Source: Loxodes magnus
Taxonomy: Eukaryota; Ciliophora; Karyorelictea; Loxodida; Loxodidae
Reading direction: 5' to 3'
Assembly (NCBI GenBank): GCA_946699065.1
Contig: CAMPDV010001175.1
Coordinates: 1-64,000, forward strand
Length of the DNA: 64,000 nucleotides
A program made the position numbers and the translations under genes. The notes beneath the pieces were generated by a model. The model made no database searches, was not told the DNA's origin, and saw nothing but the letters and a program-made list of their open reading frames with translations. Shown piece after piece: positions 52,501 through 63,110 of this stretch; within the stretch, counting starts at the first letter, position 1; each line of letters starts with the position of its first letter.

Positions 52501-53054
52501 TTTGAAAAGTGAAGAAGTAAAGTAAGAAGATAGAATTTCAGTTTTAAGAGTATGCTTTGAGAAGTAATAAGTATTTTTGAAAAGTGAAGAAGTAAAGTAA
52601 GAGAAGAAAGAATTTCAGTTTCATGAGTATGCTTTGAGAAGTAATAAGTATTTTTGAAAAGTGAAGAAGTAAAGTAAGAAGAGAAGAAAGAATTTCAGTT
52701 TCATGAGTATGCTTTGAGAATAATAAGTATTTAGAAAAGTGAAGAAGTAAAGTAAGAAAAGAAGAAAGAAATTCAGTTTTAGGGAGTATGCTTTGAGAAG
52801 TAATAAGTATTTTTGAAAAGTGAAGAAGTAAAGTAAGAAGATAGAATTTCAGTTTTAAGAGTATGCTTTGAGAAGTAATAAGTATTTTTGAAAAGTGAAG
52901 AAGTAAAGTAAGAAAAGAAGGTAGAGTTTCAGTTTCATGAGTATGCTTTGAGAAGTAATAAGTATTTTTGAAAAGTGAAGAAGTATAGTAAGAAAAGAAG
53001 GTAGAGTTTCAGTTTTATGAGTATGCTTTGAGAAGTAATAAGTATTTTTGAAAA
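49561..53054 (+). repeat. Local ~951-bp repetition with short 75- and 78-bp monomers
   Basis: The pair made of a short GTAAGAAGATAG / TTTTAAGAG monomer and a following GTAAGAGAAGAAAG monomer recurs, with AAGATAG at 50001, 50952, 51265, 52527 and 52838. The 50001 and 50952 copies sit in a repeated block of 951 bp (about 12 monomers), and the other intervals are about 313 and 1262 bp. The same pair occurs in the 6.2-kb duplication (near 41080, 41397, 47300 and 47610). Comparison of 47276 and 47351 gives 75 bp for the short form. Confidence 0.83.
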
Positions 53055-55928
53055 GTTGAAGAAGTAAAGTAAGAAAAGATTATAGAATTTCAGTTTCATG
53101 AGTATGTTTTGAGAAGTAATAAGTATTTTTGAAAAGTGAAGAAGTAAAGTAAGAAAAGAAGAAAGAATTTCAGTTTCATGAGTATGCTTTGAGAAGTAAT
53201 AAGTATTTTTGAAAAGTGAAGAAGTAAAGTAAGAAGAGAAGAAAGAATTTCAGTTTTAAGGAGTATGCTTTGAGAAGTAATAAGTATTTTGAAAAGTGAA
53301 GAAGTAAAGTAAGAAAAGAAGAAAGAATTTCAGTTTCATGAGTATGTTTTGAGAAGTAATATATATTTTTGAAAAGTGAAGAATTAAAGTAAGAAAAAAA
53401 GAAAGAATTTCAGTTTTATGAGTATGCTTTGAGAAGTAATAAGTATTTTTGAAAAGTGAAGAAGTAAAGTAAGAAAAGAAGATAGAATTTCAGTTTCATG
53501 AGTATGCTTTGAGAAGTAATAAGTATTTTTGAAAAGTGAAGAAGTAAAGTAAGAAGAGAAGAAAGAATTTCAGTTTTAAGGAGTATGCTTTGAGAAGTAA
53601 TAAGTATTTTTGAAAAGTGAAGAATAAAGTAAGAAAAGAAGAAAGAATTTCAGTTTCATGAGTATGTTTTGAGAAGTAATAAGTATTTTTGAAAAGTTGA
53701 AGAAGTAAAGTAAGAAAAGATTATAGAATTTCAGTTTCATGAGTATGTTTTGAGAAGTAATAAGTATTTTTGAAAAGTGAAGAAGTAAAGTAAGAAAAGA
53801 AGAAAGAATTTCAGTTTCATGAGTATGCTTTGAGAAGTAATAAGTATTTTTGAAAAGTGAAGAAGTAAAGTAAGAAGAGAAGAAAGAATTTCAGTTTTAA
53901 GGAGTATGCTTTGAGAAGTAATAAGTATTTTTGAAAAGTGAAGAATAAAGTAAGAAAAGAAGAAAGAATTTCAGTTTCATGAGTATGTTTTGAGAAGTAA
54001 TATATATTTTTGAAAAGTGAAGAATTAAAGTAAGAAAAGAAGAAAGAATTTCAGTTTTATGAGTATGCTTTGAGAAGTAATAAGTATTTTTGAAAAGTGA
54101 AGAAGTAAAGTAAGAAGATAGAATTTCAGTTTCATGAGTATGCTTTGAGAAGTAATAAGTATTTTTGAAAAGTGAAGAAGTAAAGTAAGAAGAGAAGAAA
54201 GAATTTCAGTTTTAAGGAGTATGCTTTGAGAAGTAATAAGTATTTTTGAAAAGTGAAGAATAAAGTAAGAAAAGAAGAAAGAATTTCAGTTTCATGAGTA
54301 TGCTTTGATAAGTAATATATATTTTTGAAAAGTGAAGAAGTAAAGTAAGAAAAGAAGAAAGAATTTCAGTTTCATGAGTATGCTTTGAGAATAATAAGTA
54401 TTTAGAAAAGTGAAGAAGTAAAGTAAGAAAAGAAGAAAGAATTTCAGTTTCATGAGTATGCTTTGAGAAGTAATAAATATTTTTGAAAAGTGAAGAAGTA
54501 AAGTAAGAAAAGAAGAAAGAATTTCAGTTTTAGGGAGTATGCTTTGAGAAGTAATAAGTATTTTGAAAAGTGAAGAAGTAAGTAAGAAAAGAAGATAGAA
54601 TTTCAGTTTTAGGGAGTATGCTTTGAGAAGTAATAAGTATTTAGAAAAGTGAAGAAGTAAAGTAAGAAGAGAAGAAAGAATTTCAGTTTTAGGGAGTATG
54701 CTTTGAGAAGTAATAAGTATTTTTGAAAAGTGAAGAAGTAAAGTAAGAAAAGAAGGTAGAGTTTCAGTTTCATGAGTATGCTTCGAGAAGTAATATGTAT
54801 TTTTGAAAAGTGAAGAAGTAAAGTAAGAAAAGAAGAAAGAATTTCAGTTTTAGGGAGTATGCTTTGAGAAGTAATAAGTATTTTTGAAAAGTGAAGAAGT
54901 AAAGTAAGAAGATAGAATTTCAGTTTTAGGGAGTATGTTTTGAGAAGTAATAAGTATTTTTGAAAAGTGAAGAAGTAAAGTAAGAAAAGAAGATAGAATT
55001 TCAGTTTCATGAGTATGCTTTGAGAAGTAATATGTATTTTTGAAAAGTGAAGAAGTAAAGTAAGAAAAGAAGAAAGAATTTCAGTTTCATGAGTATGCTT
55101 TGAGAAGTAATAAGTATTTTTGAAAAGTGAAGAAGTAAAGTAAGAAGAGAAGAAAGAATTTCAGTTTTATGAGTATGCTTTGAGAAGTAATAAGTATTTT
55201 TGAAAAGTGAAGAAGTAAAGTAAGAAAAGAAGAAAGAATTTCAGTTTCATGAGTATGCTTTGAGAAGTAATAAGTATTTTTGAAAAGTGAAGAAGTAAAG
55301 TAAGAAGAGAAGAAAGAATTTCAGTTTTAAGGAGTATGCTTTGAGAAGTAATAAGTATTTTTGAAAAGTGAAGAAGTAAAGTAAGAAAAGAAGATAGAAT
55401 TTCAGTTTCATGAGTATGCTTTGAGAAGTAATAAGTATTTTTGAAAAGTGAAGAATAAAGTAAGAAAAGAAGAAAGAATTTCAGTTTCATGAGTATGCTT
55501 TGATAAGTAATATATATTTTTGAAAAGTGAAGAATTAAAGTAAGAAAAGAAGATAGAATTTCAGTTTTAAGGAGTATGCTTTGAGAAGTAATAAGTATTT
55601 TTGAAAAGTGAAGAAGTAAAGTAAGAAAAGAAGATAGAAATTCAGTTTTAGGGAGTATGCTTTGAGAAGTAATAAATATTTTTGAAAAGTGAAGAAGTAA
55701 AGTAAGAAAAGAAGAAAGAATTTCAGTTTTAAGAGTATGCTTTGAGAAGTAATAAGTATTTTTGAAAAGTGAAGAAGTAAAGTAAGAAAAGAAGGTAGAG
55801 TTTCAGTTTCATGAGTATGCTTTGAGAAGTAATAAGTATTTTTGAAAAGTGAAGAAGTATAGTAAGAAAAGAAGGTAGAGTTTCAGTTTTATGAGTATGC
55901 TTTGAGAAGTAATAAGTATTTTTGAAAA
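53055..55928 (+). repeat. 2.87-kb HOR, unit 1
   Basis: It is bounded by GAAAAGTTGAAG markers at 53055 and 55929 (2874 bp, about 36 monomers). Other markers shared at the same offset are the seven-A run after GTAAG at 53393 and 56267, and CTTCGAG at 54781 and 57661 (2880). Within it the GAAAAGTTGAAG / GATTATAG / TTTCATGAG series is itself repeated near 53690. Confidence 0.87.
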
Positions 55929-58900
55929 GTTGAAGAAGTAAAGTAAGAAAAGATTATAGAATTTCAGTTTCATGAGTATGTTTTGAGAAGTAATAAGTAT
56001 TTTTGAAAAGTGAAGAAGTAAAGTAAGAAAAGAAGAAAGAATTTCAGTTTCATGAGTATGCTTTGAGAAGTAATAAGTATTTTTGAAAAGTGAAGAAGTA
56101 AAGTAAGAAGAGAAGAAAGAATTTCAGTTTTAAGGAGTATGCTTTGAGAAGTAATAAGTATTTTGAAAAGTGAAGAAGTAAAGTAAGAAAAGAAGAAAGA
56201 ATTTCAGTTTCATGAGTATGTTTTGAGAAGTAATATATATTTTTGAAAAGTGAAGAATTAAAGTAAGAAAAAAAGAAAGAATTTCAGTTTTATGAGTATG
56301 CTTTGAGAAGTAATAAGTATTTTTGAAAAGTGAAGAAGTAAAGTAAGAAAAGAAGTAAAGAATTTCAGTTTCATGAGTATGCTTTGAGAAGTAATAAGTA
56401 TTTTTGAAAAGTGAAGAAGTAAAGTAAGAAGAGAAGAAAGAATTTCAGTTTTAAGGAGTATGCTTTGAGAAGTAATAAGTATTTTTGAAAAGTGAAGAAT
56501 AAAGTAAGAAAAGAAGAAAGAATTTCAGTTTCATGAGTATGTTTTGAGAAGTAATAAGTATTTTTGAAAAGTTGAAGAAGTAAAGTAAGAAAAGATTATA
56601 GAATTTCAGTTTCATGAGTATGTTTTGAGAAGTAATAAGTATTTTTGAAAAGTGAAGAAGTAAAGTAAGAAAAGAAGAAAGAATTTCAGTTTCATGAGTA
56701 TGCTTTGAGAAGTAATAAGTATTTTTGAAAAGTGAAGAAGTAAAGTAAGAAGAGAAGAAAGAATTTCAGTTTTAAGGAGTATGCTTTGAGAAGTAATAAG
56801 TATTTTTGAAAAGTGAAGAATAAAGTAAGAAAAGAAGAAAGAATTTCAGTTTCATGAGTATGTTTTGAGAAGTAATATATATTTTTGAAAAGTGAAGAAT
56901 TAAAGTAAGAAAAGAAGAAAGAATTTCAGTTTTATGAGTATGCTTTGAGAAGTAATAAGTATTTTTGAAAAGTGAAGAAGTAAAGTAAGAAAAGAAGATA
57001 GAATTTCAGTTTCATGAGTATGCTTTGAGAAGTAATAAGTATTTTTGAAAAGTGAAGAAGTAAAGTAAGAAAAGAAGAAAGAATTTCAGTTTTAAGGAGT
57101 ATGCTTTGAGAAGTAATAAGTATTTTTGAAAAGTGAAGAATAAAGTAAGAAAAGAAGAAAGAATTTCAGTTTCATGAGTATGCTTTGATAAGTAATATAT
57201 ATTTTTGAAAAGTGAAGAAGTAAAGTAAGAAAAGAAGAAAGAATTTCAGTTTCATGAGTATGCTTTGAGAATAATAAGTATTTAGAAAAGTGAAGAAGTA
57301 AAGTAAGAAAAGAAGAAAGAATTTCAGTTTCATGAGTATGCTTTGAGAAGTAATAAATATTTTTGAAAAGTGAAGAAGTAAAGTAAGAAAAGAAGAAAGA
57401 ATTTCAGTTTTAGGGAGTATGCTTTGAGAAGTAATAAGTATTTTGAAAAGTGAAGAAGTAAGTAAGAAAAGAAGATAGAATTTCAGTTTTAGGGAGTATG
57501 CTTTGAGAAGTAATAAGTATTTAGAAAAGTGAAGAAGTAAAGTAAGAAGAGAAGAAAGAATTTCAGTTTTAGGGAGTATGCTTTGAGAAGTAATAAGTAT
57601 TTTTGAAAAGTGAAGAAGTAAAGTAAGAAAAGAAGGTAGAGTTTCAGTTTCATGAGTATGCTTCGAGAAGTAATATGTATTTTTGAAAAGTGAAGAAGTA
57701 AAGTAAGAAAAGAAGAAAGAATTTCAGTTTTAAGGAGTATGCTTTGAGAAGTAATAAGTATTTTTGAAAAGTGAAGAATAAAGTAAGAAAAGAAGAAAGA
57801 ATTTCAGTTTCATGAGTATGCTTTGATAAGTAATATATATTTTTGAAAAGTGAAGAAGTAAAGTAAGAAAAGAAGAAAGAATTTCAGTTTCATGAGTATG
57901 CTTTGAGAATAATAAGTATTTAGAAAAGTGAAGAAGTAAAGTAAGAAAAGAAGAAAGAATTTCAGTTTCATGAGTATGCTTTGAGAAGTAATAAATATTT
58001 TTGAAAAGTGAAGAAGTAAAGTAAGAAAAGAAGAAAGAATTTCAGTTTTAGGGAGTATGCTTTGAGAAGTAATAAGTATTTTGAAAAGTGAAGAAGTAAG
58101 TAAGAAAAGAAGATAGAATTTCAGTTTTAGGGAGTATGCTTTGAGAAGTAATAAGTATTTAGAAAAGTGAAGAAGTAAAGTAAGAAGATAGAATTTCAGT
58201 TTTAAGGAGTATGCTTTGAGAAGTAATAAGTATTTTTGAAAAGTGAAGAAGTAAAGTAAGAAAAGAAGGTAGAGTTTCAGTTTCATGAGTATGCTTCGAG
58301 AAGTAATATGTATTTTTGAAAAGTGAAGAAGTAAAGTAAGAAAAGAAGAAAGAATTTCAGTTTCATGAGTATGCTTTGAGAAGTAATAAGTATTTTTGAA
58401 AAGTGAAGAAGTAAAGTAAGAAGAGAAGAAAGAATTTCAGTTTCATGAGTATGCTTTGAGAATAATAAGTATTTAGAAAAGTGAAGAAGTAAAGTAAGAA
58501 AAGAAGGTAGAGTTTCAGTTTCATGAGTATGCTTTGAGAAGTAATATGTATTTTTGAAAAGTGAAGAAGTAAAGTAAGAAGATAGAATTTCAGTTTTAGG
58601 GAGTATGTTTTGAGAAGTAATAAGTATTTTTGAAAAGTGAAGAAGTAAAGTAAGAAAAGAAGATAGAATTTCAGTTTTAAGGAGTATGTTTTGAGAAGTA
58701 ATAAGTATTTTTGAAAAGTGAAGAAGTAAAGTAAGAAAAGAAGGTAGAGTTTCAGTTTCATGAGTATGCTTTGAGAAGTAATATGTATTTTTGAAAAGTG
58801 AAGAAGTAAAGTAAGAAAAGAAGAAAGAATTTCAGTTTCATGAGTATGCTTTGAGAAGTAATAAGTATTTTTGAAAAGTGAAGAAGTAAAGTAAGAAGAG

Positions 58901-59760
58901 AAGAAAGAATTTCAGTTTTATGAGTATGCTTTGAGAAGTAATAAGTATTTTTGAAAAGTGAAGAAGTAAAGTAAGAAAAGAAGAAAGAATTTCAGTTTCA
59001 TGAGTATGCTTTGAGAAGTAATAAGTATTTTTGAAAAGTGAAGAAGTAAAGTAAGAAGAGAAGAAAGAATTTCAGTTTTAAGGAGTATGCTTTGAGAAGT
59101 AATAAGTATTTTTGAAAAGTGAAGAAGTAAAGTAAGAAAAGAAGATAGAATTTCAGTTTCATGAGTATGCTTTGAGAAGTAATAAGTATTTTTGAAAAGT
59201 GAAGAAGTAAAGTAAGAAGAGAAGAAAGAATTTCAGTTTTAAGGAGTATGCTTTGAGAAGTAATAAGTATTTTTGAAAAGTGAAGAATAAAGTAAGAAAA
59301 GAAGAAAGAATTTCAGTTTCATGAGTATGCTTTGATAAGTAATATATATTTTTGAAAAGTGAAGAATTAAAGTAAGAAAAGAAGATAGAATTTCAGTTTT
59401 AAGGAGTATGATTTGAGAACTAATAAGTATTTTTGAAAAGTGAAGAAGTAAAGTAAGAAAAGAAGATAGAAATTCAGTTTTAGGGAGTATGCTTTGAGAA
59501 GTAATAAGTATTTTTGAAAAGTGAAGAAGTAAAGTAAGAAAAGAAGAAAGAATTTCAGTTTTAAGAGTATGCTTTGAGAAGTAATAAGTATTTTTGAAAA
59601 GTGAAGAAGTAAAGTAAGAAAAGAAGGTAGAGTTTCAGTTTCATGAGTATGCTTTGAGAAGTAATAAGTATTTTTGAAAAGTGAAGAAGTATAGTAAGAA
59701 AAGAAGGTAGAGTTTCAGTTTTATGAGTATGCTTTGAGAAGTAATAAGTATTTTTGAAAA
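55929..59760 (+). repeat. 2.87-kb HOR, unit 2, enlarged by ~958 bp
   Basis: This unit is 3832 bp, 958 bp (12 monomers) longer than unit 1. The extra length comes from repetition around 57180-58330: TTTGATAAG with AATATATATT, then GAATAATAAG, AATAAATATT and CTTCGAG monomers occur at 57180-57670 and again at 57830-58300. The CTTCGAG variant is therefore present twice (57661 and about 58294). Confidence 0.86.
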
Positions 59761-62700
59761 GTTGAAGAAGTAAAGTAAGAAAAGATTATAGAATTTCAGT
59801 TTCATGAGTATGTTTTGAGAAGTAATAAGTATTTTTGAAAAGTGAAGAAGTAAAGTAAGAAAAGAAGAAAGAATTTCAGTTTCATGAGTATGCTTTGAGA
59901 AGTAATAAGTATTTTTGAAAAGTGAAGAAGTAAAGTAAGAAGAGAAGAAAGAATTTCAGTTTTAAGGAGTATGCTTTGAGAAGTAATAAGTATTTTGAAA
60001 AGTGAAGAAGTAAAGTAAGAAAAGAAGAAAGAATTTCAGTTTCATGAGTATGTTTTGAGAAGTAATATATATTTTTGAAAAGTGAAGAATTAAAGTAAGA
60101 AAAAAAGAAAGAATTTCAGTTTTATGAGTATGCTTTGAGAAGTAATAAGTATTTTTGAAAAGTGAAGAAGTAAAGTAAGAAAAGAAGTAAAGAATTTCAG
60201 TTTCATGAGTATGCTTTGAGAAGTAATAAGTATTTTTGAAAAGTGAAGAAGTAAAGTAAGAAGAGAAGAAAGAATTTCAGTTTTAAGGAGTATGCTTTGA
60301 GAAGTAATAAGTATTTTTGAAAAGTGAAGAATAAAGTAAGAAAAGAAGAAAGAATTTCAGTTTCATGAGTATGCTTTGATAAGTAATAAGTATTTTTGAA
60401 AAGTTGAAGAAGTAAAGTAAGAAAAGATTATAGAATTTCAGTTTCATGAGTATGTTTTGAGAAGTAATAAGTATTTTTGAAAAGTGAAGAAGTAAAGTAA
60501 GAAAAGAAGAAAGAATTTCAGTTTCATGAGTATGCTTTGAGAAGTAATAAGTATTTTTGAAAAGTGAAGAAGTAAAGTAAGAAGAGAAGAAAGAATTTCA
60601 GTTTTAAGGAGTATGCTTTGAGAAGTAATAAGTATTTTTGAAAAGTGAAGAATAAAGTAAGAAAAGAAGAAAGAATTTCAGTTTCATGAGTATGTTTTGA
60701 GAAGTAATATATATTTTTGAAAAGTGAAGAATTAAAGTAAGAAAAGAAGAAAGAATTTCAGTTTTATGAGTATGCTTTGAGAAGTAATAAGTATTTTTGA
60801 AAAGTGAAGAAGTAAAGTAAGAAAAGAAGATAGAATTTCAGTTTCATGAGTATGCTTTGAGAAGTAATAAGTATTTTTGAAAAGTGAAGAAGTAAAGTAA
60901 GAAGAGAAGAAAGAATTTCAGTTTTAAGGAGTATGCTTTGAGAAGTAATAAGTATTTTTGAAAAGTGAAGAATAAAGTAAGAAAAGAAGAAAGAATTTCA
61001 GTTTCATGAGTATGCTTTGATAAGTAATATATATTTTTGAAAAGTGAAGAAGTAAAGTAAGAAAAGAAGATAGAATTTCAGTTTCATGAGTATGCTTTGA
61101 GAATAATAAGTATTTAGAAAAGTGAAGAAGTAAAGTAAGAAAAGAAGAAAGAATTTCAGTTTCATGAGTATGCTTTGAGAAGTAATAAATATTTTTGAAA
61201 AGTGAAGAAGTAAAGTAAGAAAAGAAGAAAGAATTTCAGTTTTAGGGAGTATGCTTTGAGAAGTAATAAGTATTTTGAAAAGTGAAGAAGTAAGTAAGAA
61301 AAGAAGATAGAATTTCAGTTTTAGGGAGTATGCTTTGAGAAGTAATAAGTATTTAGAAAAGTGAAGAAGTAAAGTAAGAAGAGAAGAAAGAATTTCAGTT
61401 TTAGGGAGTATGCTTTGAGAAGTAATAAGTATTTTTGAAAAGTGAAGAAGTAAAGTAAGAAAAGAAGGTAGAGTTTCAGTTTCATGAGTATGCTTTGAGA
61501 AGTAATATGTATTTTTGAAAAGTGAAGAAGTAAAGTAAGAAAAGAAGAAAGAATTTCAGTTTCATGAGTATGCTTTGAGAAGTAATAAGTATTTTTGAAA
61601 AGTGAAGAAGTAAAGTAAGAAGAGAAGAAAGAATTTCAGTTTCATGAGTATGCTTTGAGAATAATAAGTATTTAGAAAAGTGAAGAAGTAAAGTAAGAAA
61701 AGAAGAAAGAAATTCAGTTTTAGGGAGTATGCTTTGAGAAGTAATAAGTATTTTTGAAAAGTAAAGAAGTAAAGTAAGAAGATAGAATTTCAGTTTTAGG
61801 GAGTATGTTTTGAGAAGTAATAAGTATTTTTGAAAAGTGAAGAAGTAAAGTAAGAAAAGAAGATAGAATTTCAGTTTTAAGGAGTATGTTTTGAGAAGTA
61901 ATAAGTATTTTTGAAAAGTGAAGAAGTAAAGTAAGAAAAGAAGGTAGAGTTTCAGTTTCATGAGTATGCTTTGAGAAGTAATATGTATTTTTGAAAAGTG
62001 AAGAAGTAAAGTAAGAAAAGAAGAAAGAATTTCAGTTTCATGAGTATGCTTTGAGAAGTAATAAGTATTTTTGAAAAGTGAAGAAGTAAAGTAAGAAGAG
62101 AAGAAAGAATTTCAGTTTTATGAGTATGCTTTGAGAAGTAATAAGTATTTTTGAAAAGTGAAGAAGTAAAGTAAGAAAAGAAGAAAGAATTTCAGTTTCA
62201 TGAGTATGCTTTGAGAAGTAATAAGTATTTTTGAAAAGTGAAGAAGTAAAGTAAGAAGAGAAGAAAGAATTTCAGTTTCATGAGTATGCTTTGAGAAGTA
62301 ATAAGTATTTTTGAAAAGTGAAGAAGTAAAGTAAGAAAAGAAGAAAGAATTTCAGTTTCATGAGTATGCTTTGAGAAGTAATAAGTATTTTTGAAAAGTG
62401 AAGAAGTAAAGTAAGAAGAGAAGAAAGAATTTCAGTTTTATGAGTATGCTTTGAGAAGTAATAAGTATTTTTGAAAAGTGAAGAAGTAAAGTAAGAAAAG
62501 AAGTAAAGAATTTCAGTTTTATGAGTATTCTTTGAGAAGTAATAAGTATTTTGAAAAGTGAAGAAGTAAGTAAGAAGAGAAGAAAGAATTTCAGTTTTAA
62601 GGAGTATGCTTTGAGAAGTAATAAGTATTTTTGAAAAGTGAAGAAGTAAAGTAAGAAAAGAAGATAGAATTTCAGTTTCATGAGTATGCTTTGAGAAGTA

Positions 62701-63110
62701 ATAAGTATTTTTGAAAAGTGAAGAAGTAAAGTAAGAAGAGAAGAAAGAATTTCAGTTTTAAGGAGTATGCTTTGAGAAGTAATAAGTATTTTTGAAAAGT
62801 GAAGAATAAAGTAAGAAAAGAAGAAAGAATTTCAGTTTCATGAGTATGCTTTGATAAGTAATATATATTTTTGAAAAGTGAAGAATTAAAGTAAGAAAAG
62901 AAGATAGAATTTCAGTTTTAAGGAGTATGCTTTGAGAAGTAATAAGTATTTTTGAAAAGTGAAGAAGTAAAGTAAGAAAAGAAGATAGAAATTCAGTTTT
63001 AGGGAGTATGCTTTGAGAAGTAATAAATATTTTTGAAAAGTGAAGAAGTAAAGTAAGAAAAGAAGAAAGAATTTCAGTTTTAAGAGTATGCTTTGAGAAG
63101 TAATAAGTAT
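59761..63110 (+). repeat. 2.87-kb HOR, unit 3
   Basis: It repeats units 1 and 2 from the GAAAAGTTGAAG marker at 59761. The seven-A run lies at 60099, 3832 bp after 56267. The CTTCGAG change is absent here (CTTTGAG near 61493). From about 62420 it includes the run shared with 35160-35520. Agreement with the unit-2 ending (GAATTAAAG, GATAGAAATTCAG, TTTTAAGAG) stops near 63110, before another GAAAAGTTGAAG monomer appears. Confidence 0.83.
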
